Assembly: GCF_040412425.1 (NCBI RefSeq)
Contig: NC_089781.1
Span: 54,069,486-54,133,485 of the forward strand
Length of the DNA: 64,000 nucleotides
Source: Macrobrachium rosenbergii
Lineage: Eukaryota > Arthropoda > Malacostraca > Decapoda > Palaemonidae
Direction: 5' to 3'
Shown: positions 12,413 to 24,429 of the stretch, in pieces
Numbering within the stretch: the stretch's first letter is position 1
Layout of the letters: every line of letters starts with the position of its first letter
The notes under the pieces: generated by a model
Seen by the model: the letters and a program-made list of their open reading frames with translations, nothing else
Told to the model about the DNA's origin: nothing
The model's database searches: none
Position numbers and translations under genes: made by a program

Positions 12413-13852
12413 GTATGTCCTTTGTCGTATTCCCTATTTTGTATGTCCTTTGTCGTGCTCCCTATTTTGTATGTCCTTTGTCGTGCTCCCTATTTTGTAT
12501 GTCCTTTGTCTTGTTCCCTATTTTGTATGTCCTTTGTCGTGCTCCCTATTTTGTATGTCCTTTGTCGTGCTCCCTATTTTGTATTCCTTTGTCGTGCTCC
12601 CTATTTTGTATTCCCTTTGTCGTGTTCCTATTTTGTATGTCCTTTTTGTCGTGTCCTATTTTGTATGTCCTTTGTCGTGTTCCCTATTTTGTATGTCCTT
12701 TGTCGTGCTCCCTATTTTGTATGTCCTTTGTCGTGCTCCCTATTTTGTATGTCCATTGTCATGTTCCCTATTTTGTATGTCCTTTGTCATGCTCCCTATT
12801 TTGTATGTCCTTTGTTGTGCTCCATATTTTGTATGTCCTTTGTTGTGCTCCCTATTTTGTATGTCCTTTGTTGTGCTCCCTATTTTGTATGTCCTTTGTC
12901 GTGTTCCCTATTTTGTATGTCCTTTGTCGTGTTCCCTATTTTGTATGTCCTTTGTCGTGTTCCCTATTTTGTATGTCCTTTGTCGTGTTCCCTATTTTGT
13001 ATGTCCTTTGTCGTGTTCCCTATTTTGTATGTCCTTTGTGTGCTCCTATTTTGTATGTCCTTTGTCGTGTTCCCTATTTTGTATGTCCTTTGTCCTTTTT
13101 GTATGTCCTTTGTCGTGTTCTATTTTGTATGTCCTTTGTCGTGTTCCCTATTTTGTATGTCCTTTGTCGTGCTCCCTATTTTGTATGTCCTTTGTCGTGT
13201 TTTGTATGTCCTTTGTCGTTTCCCTATTTTGTATGTCCTTTGTTGTGCCCCTATTTTGTATGTCCTTTGTCGTGTTCCCTATTTTGTATGTCCTTTGTCG
13301 TGCTCCCTATTTTGTATGTCCTTTGTCGTGCTCCCTATTTTGTATGTCCTTTGTCGTGTTCCCTATTTTGTTTGTCCTTTGTCGTGTTCCCTATTTTGTA
13401 TGTCCTTTGTCGTGCTCCCTATTTTGTATGTCCTTTGTTGTGCCCCCTATTTTGTATGTCCTTTGTCGTGTTCCCTATTTTGTATATCCTTTGTCATGTT
13501 CCCTGTTTTGTTTGTCCTTTGTCGTGTTCCCTATTTTGTATGTCCTTTGTCGTGTTCCCTATTTTGTATGTCCTTTGTCGTGTTCCCTATTTTGTATGTC
13601 CTTTGTCGTGCTCCCTATTTTGTATGTCCTTTGTCTTGTTCCCTATTTTGTATGTCCTTTGTCGTGTTCCCTATTTTGTATGTCCTTTGTCGTGCTCCCT
13701 ATTTTGTATGTCCTTTGTCGTGCTCCCTATTTTGTATGTCCTTTGTCGTGCTCCCTATTTTGTATGTCCTTTGTCGTGTTGTGTTCCCTATTTTGTATGT
13801 CCTTTGTCGTGTTCCCTATTTTGTATGTTCTTTGTCATGTTCCCTATTTTGG
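12413..13852 (+). repeat. 28-bp minisatellite, about 51 units, open in all three forward frames
   Basis: The unit reads roughly TATTTTGTATGTCCTTTGTC followed by GTGYTCCC, and it recurs almost without spacers. Common variants are GTGTTCCC, GTGCTCCC and TTGTGCTCC. Some units carry one- to several-base deletions (near 12585, 12640, 13040 and 13090) or internal truncation (13198-13210). The unit length leaves remainder 1 on division by 3 and the unit has no stop in any forward phase. Each forward frame therefore reads the same Cys/Phe/Leu-rich 28-residue cycle for about 480-495 codons. This is best treated as satellite DNA, not as a gene. The minus strand is closed by a TAG in every 84 bases per frame. 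Confidence 0.95.
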
Positions 13853-15728
<1,876 letters not shown>

Positions 15729-15903
15729 ACAGTGGTCACTGCTGCATAATTTTATTGCTGAATCATGGCTGAAACCCCTGCAGTAAAACTTCCACAACAC
15801 ACACCACTATGCACCTACTGTATACAGAGGGCTCACTAGTAGCTTGGCTAACTCCCCAACGCGCATTGGGCCACACACTCTAAATTTATTTAGGCCTTCC
15901 GAA

Positions 15904-16357
15904 CATAACCAAAAATGTAATGTATGGCTAACATAAGGAGTGTGAGTTACTACCAAAAGCCAAGTGAAATGAGGGTTTGTAAAGTGTTCATCTTTCCATA
16001 TCCTGTTATCCCAGTTTTGTCATATTTAGCGCTGAGTGACCCTAGTGTCATTGAGCATAACCAAAAATGTAATGTATGGCTAACATAAGGAGTGTGAGTT
16101 ACTAAAAAGCCAAGTGAAATGAGGGTTTGTAAAGTGTTCATCTTTCCATATCCTGTTATCCCAGTTTTGTCATATTTAGCGCTGAGTGACCCTAGTGTCA
16201 TTGAGCATAACCAAAAATGTAATGTATGGCTAACATAAGGAGTGTGAGTTACTACCAAAAGCCAAGTGAAATGAGGGTTTGTAAAGTGTTCATCTTTCCA
16301 TATCCTGTTATCCCAGTTTTGTCATATTTAGCGCTGAGTGACCCTAGTGTCATTGAG
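15904..16357. repeat. 150-bp tandem triplicate
   Basis: Three nearly identical copies begin with CATAACCAAAAATG at 15904, 16056 and 16206, giving spacings of 152 and 150 bp. Copies 1 and 3 have ACTACCAAAAGCC where copy 2 has ACTAAAAAGCC. Near identity over 150 bp points to a recent duplication. The 102-codon minus-strand frame across it is a by-product of the repeat. Confidence 0.95.
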
Positions 16358-17045
16358 CCATGTCACTAAGTGTCATCTCATCTTGTATACCGTAAACTCT
16401 TAACACCCTAGTCATTCTTTTTCCAAAACCTCTTTCATTCCGCCTATCTAACCCTTTCTAGTTCTTCTTTTGCTTTTCTCTTCTGTAATATCTGAATTAC
16501 ACACTTTTTACCAAATTGTAATCATATATTGTGTCTCCCACACTAACCATTATAAATATTTTATCCTGTCAGTTCTTCTCACACAACATATACTATTCAG
16601 ACAGTTCATCTCAAGAGCTTCAGCCATTTTACTTACTTTTATTTGCATTCAACATCCACAGCTCACTTGCATGAAGGAGCTGGCCCAACAACCCGTTCAT
16701 TACATAACCCTCCTTTCTTGCTTTATCTGTTTTTTGAATCACCTATTTTCTCATCAGACCATCATCAGTTATGTACATCCCAAAGCACTGTTACAAATCG
16801 ATCAATTCCACTCTTCCATCATCTTTATTAACATCTACTGTATATTGTCGCCTCTCTCATTTCCATTTATTTTTACATTTCCAGTTATATAACATTTTCT
16901 ATAATCTTGCGAGCACTTTCAAGTTCTTTTACTCTTCCTCTTCTCTGTAGTTTCTCTTCACTACCCCTTAATCAGCACTGTATCATCATCAGACATCAAC
17001 ATTTCACACACCGTTTGAAACTCACTTTCTTATCAAGCAACTTTA
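16358..17045. other. Pyrimidine-rich unassigned sequence
   Basis: The plus strand is rich in C and T. The 140-codon frame at 16470-16892 is hydrophobic, as expected of a pyrimidine-rich strand, and contains no recognised domain. Confidence 0.4.
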
Positions 17046-17960
17046 CCCATGCATTTATCTACTCTGCTTTGTCTGCTTTGTATCTCTCCATCTAGAAAGT
17101 TCTGGAACAGCCATGAAGACATACTTTACCCATGCGTCTATCTGCTCTGCTTTGTCTGCTTTGTATCTCTCCATCCAGAAAGTTCTGGAACATTTTACCC
17201 ATGCATTTACTCTGATTTGTCTGCTTTGTATCTCTCCATCTAGAAAGTTCTGGAACAGCCATGAAGACATACTTTACCCATGCGTCTATCTGCTCTGCTT
17301 TGTCTGCTTTGTATCTCTCCATCCAGAAAGTTCTGGAACAGCCATGGAGACACACTTTACCCATGCATTTACTCTGATTTGTCTGTTTGTATCTATCTTC
17401 TGGAACAGCCATGGAGAAATACTTTGTCATCTACTCTGCTTTGTCTGCTTTGCATCTCACCATCCAGAAACTTCTGGAACAGCCATGGAGACACTTTACC
17501 CATGCATTTACTCTGATTTGTCTGCTTTGTATCTCTCCATCCAGAAAGTTCTGGAACAGCCATGGAGACACACTTTACCCATGCATTTACTCTGATTTGT
17601 CTGCTTTGTATCTCTCCATCCAGAAAGTTCTGGAACAGCCATGGAGACACACTTTACCCATGCATTTACTCTGATTTGTCTGCTTTGTATCTCTCCATCC
17701 AGAAAGTTCTGGAACAGCCATGGAGAAATACTTTACCCATGCATCTACTCTGCTTTGTCTGCTTTGCATCTCACCATCCAGAAAGTTCTGGAATAGCCAT
17801 GGAGACACACTTTACCCATGCATCTACTCTGATTTGTCTGCTTTGTATCTCTCCATCCAGAAAGTTCTGGAACAGCCATGGAGACACTTTACCCATGCAT
17901 CTACTCTGATTTGTCTGCTTTATATCTCTCCATCCAGAAAGTTCTGGAACCGCCATGGAG
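17046..17960. repeat. 79-bp minisatellite, about 11-12 units
   Basis: The unit contains TTTGTCTGCTTTGTATCTC, CCATCCAGAAAGTTCTGGAA and CAGCCATGGAGACACACTT. Adjacent units near 17577 and 17656 are exactly 79 bp apart. Early units (17046-17400) carry deletions and substitutions, while units from 17500 onward are nearly identical. The length leaves remainder 1 on division by 3, so several frames on both strands stay open across it. These are not genes. CCAGAAAGTTCTGG inside each unit is a near-palindrome. Confidence 0.95.
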
Positions 17961-19222
17961 ACATAAATAATACACCTTTGTTTCGACCTCTTATACACAA
18001 CCAGTCGCTCTCTCTCCTGTGTATTCTAACATGCTTTGCTTCCTTCTTAGAAAACTTGTAATTGCTGACAAAATCTCATCTTGTATACCATACACTCTTA
18101 ACACCCTGCACATCACCTCCCTTTTGATTCTATCACAAGCTTTTTATAGTTCCCTTTATGCCACATACATCTTATTGTTTTACTCTCAACCCTTTCATGC
18201 ATCTGTTTCATAACAAAAACTTAATCCACACTATATTCTTTGTCATAACCCACACTGCTCTTCTTCTGTCAGCCCTTGCATCACTGCATGATATATTAAA
18301 TAATGTTATACACCTATAACTCTTGTGATGATAATTATTCATTTAACTCAGTCTTTTGGGACCCTTCTTTCATCCAAATACAAATTACAAACCTTGGTCA
18401 TCTACTCCATCACGCTCGTATCACCATACTGTAGCGTCTTGTTTGTAAAACCCTCATCTGGTGTCTTTCCTTTCGTCATCCTCTTGACATCTTCAACAGT
18501 CACTGCCAGTATTTTCCATTCTTACATTATTCAGCTCTGCCTGTCCTTTATCCTCCTTATCCATTTTAATCTTTAAGATCCTCGTGCCATCAGCTCATGA
18601 CTGTTTTCACGTCAGTTAGCGTTTTTCCATTTGCATTTTTTAGTGTGAGATCCTTGATTTCATGTACAATTTCTACTACATTTACTGCTTTTTAGGACTA
18701 TTAATTCTCCGTAACGTTCTTGCTCTCCTTCTCCCCTCTTGATATTGTTTTCCTTTTTTCTCCCTCTTGGTGTAATATTACCCTTCCAACCTGCTGTTTG
18801 CTGGCACAGGGTTTTATGGTCTTCTCTTCTGTGCTCCCATCCCATCACATTCTATTGCCTCCTCCTTCTCCTCCCCCTACCCTCCTGGACTCATAAACGT
18901 TCCCTGCTGTTCTTATGAATAACCTCATCATGGAATTTTACAAACTCCTCACGCTCTGCTTCCACCTCCATGTCTTTAATCTTAGCCCACTGCCGATCCA
19001 TTTTCTCCGTTTATACTTACTTTTCTTAATTGCATATACAGCCACTTTTTCCCCCTTCCTCTCTAACCTATATCTATTCTAACTTATACTGTCACCAAAT
19101 AATGATCTGGTTTGTTATGTTTATATTATTCATTTGAGTCTGACATGCAAATAACATTTTAACATTAAATTTGCAATGTACTCTTTTCAATTTTACTATA
19201 GGTGTCTTAATGTTTTTTGTAG
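17961..19222. other. Pyrimidine-rich unassigned sequence
   Basis: The C+T-rich plus strand continues from the minisatellite. No gene recognised. It ends in a good acceptor-like sequence (TGTTTTTTGTAG at 19211-19222) just before the open frame at 19223. Confidence 0.4.
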
Positions 19223-19529
19223 ACATCACTGTACACACAAAGGATGAAATTGCCTTTACAATTGAAGCCCAGTTTTTGTAATATTGAGATGGGTTGCCTA
19301 CCTAAAGCTGGTGATGTCATGGGAGTTCTAACTGCACCCAGGCTCATCATTCGTGGACTGAGCCGCCGGTTGTCACGTTGGCTCATCCTTCATCACCAGC
19401 GCCGACTAAGGAAGTTATCTCTTAGAAGATATCATAGAGAATTGCAGTCCAAGAGGCAGAGTTGTAAGTGCAAGTCACCACTGATAACGAATAACTCTGT
19501 TTTTGCAAAATCTCGAGTGAAACCAGCCG
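19223..19529 (+). CDS. Possible upstream exon of the SH2 adaptor gene, basic low-complexity region
   Basis: The frame is open from the acceptor at 19222, has an ATG at 19244, and stays open to 19696. The peptide is strongly basic (for example RRLSRWLILHHQRRLRK) and resembles no family I know. The obvious GTAAGT donor at 19464 would join to the exon at 19661 through a TAG codon, so it cannot be used that way. The weaker GTGACG donor at 19530 would give an in-frame phase-1 join (GAG) with a 131-bp intron. It could also be part of a 5-prime UTR, an alternative exon or a chance frame. Confidence 0.3.
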
Positions 19530-19660
19530 GTGACGCCGTTCCTTCATCATCCTCCGAGTTATACTTGGCTGCGTCTGAGAAGACAAACAAAAGGCCAGCC
19601 GTAAAAGACTTTATTCTTTTCCTTCTGTCGAAAGACATTTTGGGGATTCCTTCATTTCAG

Positions 19661-20206
19661 AGTTCTTGTGTGGTGAGAGAGGTGGGGCGTTGGTGACCAT
19701 TAAGAAGAATTTACATTCTTGTCCAGAAAATGAGCACCAGTGTGAGGAAGTGTGCAAACACCAAAAATACCCTGAGAAAGGACATAAATTGGTTCTGCCC
19801 CCTAACCTCTTTAAGTGTGTAGCTTCGATTGAAAATTCATTTCGTAATCCTGCCCTACCTCCCAGACCTTTAAAATCTCCAAACTTGGTTGAAAATCCAA
19901 ATTACGACCTGCAAAACGTCCCTCTGATGACGCTGTCTTCTCAGTCACCTGGAAAACTCAGAAGGAAGGCAGTTCTTACACGTGCAGCAGGAAAAGATTT
20001 AGAAGACTCATTGAAGAACCGAAGTTTGGAAGGAATCGGTGAAAGGGCTGAATCAGGTTGTCATTACCACACAGACTTGAGACGTAGTTCCCGAAACGTT
20101 GTTCTCTTCAGCGACAGTAATACTGGCTTGGGGACTGGGATACACCATCTACATTGTAATCGTCGCCTTCATATTGATGATTTCCCTCATGGGCAGATGT
20201 GCGAAG
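19661..20206 (+). CDS. Internal exon of an SH2 adaptor gene: proline-rich region
   Basis: This 546-nt exon is bounded by a strong acceptor (TTCCTTCATTTCAG ending at 19660) and a consensus donor (GTAAGT at 20207). It is phase 1 at both ends. Joined to the next exon it completes a GAT codon without a stop. The encoded region is polar and contains PALPPRPLK, a PxxPxR-type SH3 ligand, then NPNYD, a tyrosine that could be phosphorylated or serve as a PTB-type site. These features fit the disordered middle of an SLP-76/BLNK-type scaffold, which recruits signalling proteins downstream of tyrosine kinases in the cytosol. The frame is open leftward only to a TGA at 19576, so the exon cannot begin much earlier. 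Another frame (from 20099) reads as a membrane-like helix but does not fit the splice phases. Confidence 0.65.
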
Positions 20207-20242
20207 GTAAGTAGCTGCGTATTTTTCTTACTCTTGTTTATG

Positions 20243-20247
<5 letters not shown>

Positions 20248-20295
<48 letters not shown>

Positions 20296-20562
20296 TCCCT
20301 GGGCAGTAGGCGAGCATGACCTACTTTCGATTTAAGTAATTTTAGTTATCTTTACAACTCAATTTTTTTTTTTTTTACCTCTCTGGACCCTTTTTCGAGA
20401 AACTGTGACCCGTTGTCAAGGATGCAACGCTGTTTTCATGCATGAGTTTCCTTAATCTTGTGCCCCGTTCAGTATATAGTGTATTTAGTTTATAATTTCC
20501 CATTTGCATTAACTGACAGTATCCATTGCATTTATATTGGGAAAGGACAAAATAGTGCAGTG

Positions 20563-20630
<68 letters not shown>
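20248..20630. repeat. (GA)n and (TC)n microsatellites
   Basis: GA run at 20248-20291 and TC run at 20564-20630, about 270 bp apart. In effect they are an inverted pair that could base-pair in a transcript. Confidence 0.93.
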
Positions 20631-20633
<3 letters not shown>

Positions 20634-20759
20634 TTTGTAATGAATTTTATTAGTTCTAGTAGTTGCTCGTTCATTTCCGGCTTAGCCTCCTGGTATGGCA
20701 GTGATAACCAGTGTTCCCAACAATGACCGAATATTTCTTCTGTTGTGCAGAGCACCAGT

Positions 20760-22960
20760 CGGTGAACTGGAGTAGCAGTTATTAAAGTGACCCAGTTCTA
20801 GCAAACTGATAATATATGTTTGATTTGTTTCATCGTCTTTAAAGGATTGTTGGGTTCGAAATTGCGTATGGATAATAATTATAATAATTATTGTTATTAT
20901 TTTAATTATTGATTAAGGCAAAAATGTCTTATAAGTTATATAAATAAATGGTATCATTGTAATGATATGGTAGAGAAATGAAGAGAAAAAAAAAAGATGT
21001 GCACCATTTTAGTCCAAAAGTTAATTGCACGATCTCTTCCAAGTGGTAGACTTCAAAAATGAATCCATTGATGTAGTTGCAGTGACCACATTGAGACTAG
21101 TCTCAGATGTCTTCAGGAGGCCTTTTAAAGCCTCTCCCGCTCATGAGCTGCGGGAGTGGCCTGGCGTCACAAGTGGCAGAGTTGAGAAGCATTGCAAAGC
21201 ATTGCTGTCCCACCAGTCTTCTCGCTATGTTGTTATTAAGGTCGCTATCTTTAAACTGGGCCCCAGTGAGACACAATATAAGAAACAGAAGTTATTTTCA
21301 AAGACTGTTTTGTGACATGATAAAATGAAAATATGTGGAGCAAACTAAATTATTTTCTCATCTCCTTTTTAACGACTTTGATGTCATTAAATTTTGGTGT
21401 TGTCGTGTGCCCAAGGTAGTTAAAGATTTCGGCATACTGAGAGTTGTTACCATCAAAAATATTCGTGGACTATTACTAAATTTCATACTTATAGGTAAAA
21501 TATACATTGATAAAGGTTTTTGCCTTCAGAATATTATACAGTTAGACCCCCGCAAAATTTTTGCAATTGTTAGTAAATCATTTAATGTTTCAGAGCCAAT
21601 TGTTTAGCCTTGTGTTCATATAGTCGACATATGCTGTACATTAAAAAATAGGGATTAAAATACAATCCTGCCGAATATTGCTACTCATGATAAAAGAGCT
21701 TACTGTCATATTCACCATCCGATGAGGAGCAACTATTGGCGGTACCACAACTATTGAATGGACCCCAACAGTAAACTCTTTCCAAAGCACTTTTGATATC
21801 CAAACGAAAAGAAAGGGAGACAGTGAAGCTGCATTTCTGTAAGAGTTTACAACCTCTTTTAAGTCATAAGTACAAAGCTCAGAGGAATAAACATTTTTTT
21901 TCAGTCAAATTGGCTGTCAAAAGTATTTAAAATTAATATTCTAACAGGTGCAACAACAATAAATTTTCGAATATTGTGGAGGCAGTAGTTGCATTTGCTA
22001 TGAGTCTGTCATTTGAACTAATGGCGGAATCTTTGATATGCTATTTAATAATGTCACAATTTATTGAGGAAAATTCTGAATGAAATAGTGTAAGAAGTGA
22101 GACCATCCAGTGATGCAAATTTGCAAATTCACAGTAAGTACCATCCATTACTAACTATAGTGTTTTCCCGTTTTTTTGGGACCCTACTGAACTTTACCTA
22201 CCGTAACCCTTTCAGTAATGCCTCGGTACTCGGGGTCAGAATTAAAAGATATTCTAACATACTATCACTGTCATTACTGCGTTCATTGCATCAATATTCC
22301 TGCCTCTTACTGCACAATCTATTTTTTTAGAGTAACGTTAGACATTGGTATCCTGGAACAGATATCCCGCCGAAAAGCGAAATTAGGCAATATTGCCTAA
22401 GGGCTTTATTTAAAGTCTGCTCAAGCAGTCCTCACAGCATAGGGTGCTGGCTAATGCGTTGGAGACCCTAAAGCTTCCACTTTCTAAAAGTATCTCCAGA
22501 TTTAACTTTGATTTCCGTCACATAGCTACCCTACCAGGTACAAACTACTCTTTGCCCCTGATAATACCAAATGCTTCCAGCCCTGCATGACTGAGATAAG
22601 GCTCTCACATAATCCTCTAGATAAGAAATATTTGGCAAAGTGATTACAATAATTGTAACGAGTAAAAGCAGGGTGGTTAAAGTCGAACCTGTTGGACCTG
22701 TTAGACAGAATGGAATAAAGCACTGAATGAAGGATATACAGTAGTTACTAGAAATTCCAATTCACTTTTCTTCTTTGGATGCTTCTGGAACCTTGCTCTC
22801 AGGTGCACTGTAAGTTCCAAAGAAGCCATATGGTCACACCTTGAATAATCATTACTGTTTAAGATATACAGTATATGTACAGTGCATGCGAAACTAGAGA
22901 TGACAGACAGTTGTCTGACCAAGACTGTGTAAATAAACCTTGATTTATGTGATTAAGTAC
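20760..22960. other. Intronic sequence without recognised features
   Basis: Frames of 60-96 codons (for example 21025-21315) have no recognisable domain. I see no tandem repeat or transposon end in this stretch. Confidence 0.4.
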
Positions 22961-23290
22961 TATCCCCAGTAGGGCACTAGCGCTATCAGCCTACCTCATG
23001 CAGTGCACTGTAGGCATTACTGAAGGTTCTTTGCAACGTCCCTTCGGTCCCTAGCTCAACCCCTTCATTTCTTTTACAGTACCTCCGTTCATATTCTCTT
23101 TCCTCCATCTTACTTTCCACCCTCTCCTAACAATTGTTTCATAGTGCAATTGCGAGGTTTTCCTCCCTTTACACCTTTCAAACCTTTTTGCTGTGACATT
23201 CTGTTTCAACGGTGAATGAATTCAAAGGTCCCGGTGCTTGGTCTTTGGCCTAAATTCTGTATTCTACTCTATTCTATTCTATTCTATTCA
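22961..23290 (+). repeat. Decapod interspersed repeat with an (ATTCT)n tail
   Basis: The body contains CATGCAGTGCACTGTAGGC, CTTTGCAACGTCCCTTCGGT and GGTCCCGGTGCTTGG. It ends in a pentanucleotide run (TATTC repeated, about 23262-23288). I recognise this arrangement from decapod shrimp genomes, from memory. The simple-repeat tail suggests retroposition as a SINE-like element. Confidence 0.6.
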
Positions 23291-23651
23291 ATAAGTACTA
23301 TCTGGCAACCTATGAAAGTAAGTATTATGAAGTCTTTTTCATGACACAAGCTCATCACAAACTTTATGAACAGGCGACATTGAAATCTCCAAAAACAACA
23401 ATTGCAGCAGAGTCGTTGCTTTCTCTTGGAAGGTAGTTTGCTCATAAACATCCTGTCATCAGCAAAATGATCGTCAGAGAGTTCAGTATACAAAAATGAA
23501 TATTAAGCCGCTTTGAACATGACGGAAAAAGCCAAAATGCGATCATCATCATCATGGTGTTGACAATGGTGACGAATTAGAATTGGAATAGCCATCGTTC
23601 AAAATGCAAACATCATTGGTGAAAGTGTAAAGTCCCCACTGAGCGAGTTTA

Positions 23652-24007
23652 TGATGAACAACCCATTTTCTTCAATACTGCTCCTTTAGGATCAGATCAA
23701 GGCAGAATTATATATATTTTCCTATATAAATTTGTATCCATTACTAATTTATTTGTATCTGTTTCTTTTGCACGTGTTAGAATGTTGTTATGTGAACGAT
23801 CCTTGCCAACTCACAAAACATACACAACTTGTATTTGTCCATTGTAATTGATGCCGAGTAATTGAAGAAACATCCGATCACAATGTGTTCATTGTATTCC
23901 TCTGTGATTAAAAATCCGTGACCTGGCACTTTTTAAGCGGCCTAATTGAGTTTGAATAAAATAGCAAGTCACCTTTCCTCCATGCTCATTATTTCGCACC
24001 TCTTAAA
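23652..24007 (+). repeat. 5-prime LTR of Ty3/gypsy element
   Basis: A 356-bp segment shares long blocks with 28577-28847, including TTCTTTTGCACGTGTTAGAA, CTTGTATTTGTCCATTGTAA and CTCATTATTTCG. Both copies begin TGATGAACAACCC and end in ACCTCTTAAA. The sequence immediately after this copy, TGGTGACCGAAAG at 24009, looks like a primer-binding site, which supports the right-hand boundary. Confidence 0.8.
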
Positions 24008-24429
24008 GTGGTGACCGAAAGTGGTTCCCAGAGCCATTAGCGGACTCAGATGGTGACCTTCTTGGCTCCATGAACTACCCCACGCCCTAATGGACTAAAC
24101 CCTGTAACCAGCGTGGGGCATGCTGATTCTCGGCTCGGAAATCACGGAGCGTCATTAGCGGACCCACACTGAGGCTCCCAAGTGCGTATCCCTGATGCAA
24201 GTATCCCACTCCAATTAAGAGGGCAATAGTGAGTATGGGGACATTCCCTCCCGCTGTCGGGACTTAACTCCAACAGAAAGGCGGACTCAGACATCTACCT
24301 GAAACCGCAGTCCTGCCCCTGTTTCCTCCCCACACCAAGAATCATCCCTCCTCCGGGCCCCACACGCTGCCCATCCCGTCGGAACAGACTAAATCCGCCC
24401 TTGCCATGATAGCTGTCGCCCTTCAAGGT

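Noticed and set aside
16470..16892. 140-codon hydrophobic frame
   Set aside because: Pyrimidine-rich strand favours Leu, Phe and Ser codons and few stops; no motif or exon boundary seen.
17046..17960. CRISPR-like look of regular repeats
   Set aside because: Units are contiguous with no unique spacers, and the genome is eukaryotic; it is a minisatellite.
20099..20335. Membrane-helix-like frame (YIVIVAFILMISLMG) at the end of the 19661-20206 exon
   Set aside because: It is out of frame with the splice phases that join the SH2 exons, so it is probably a chance hydrophobic reading. A true alternative frame was not excluded by experiment.
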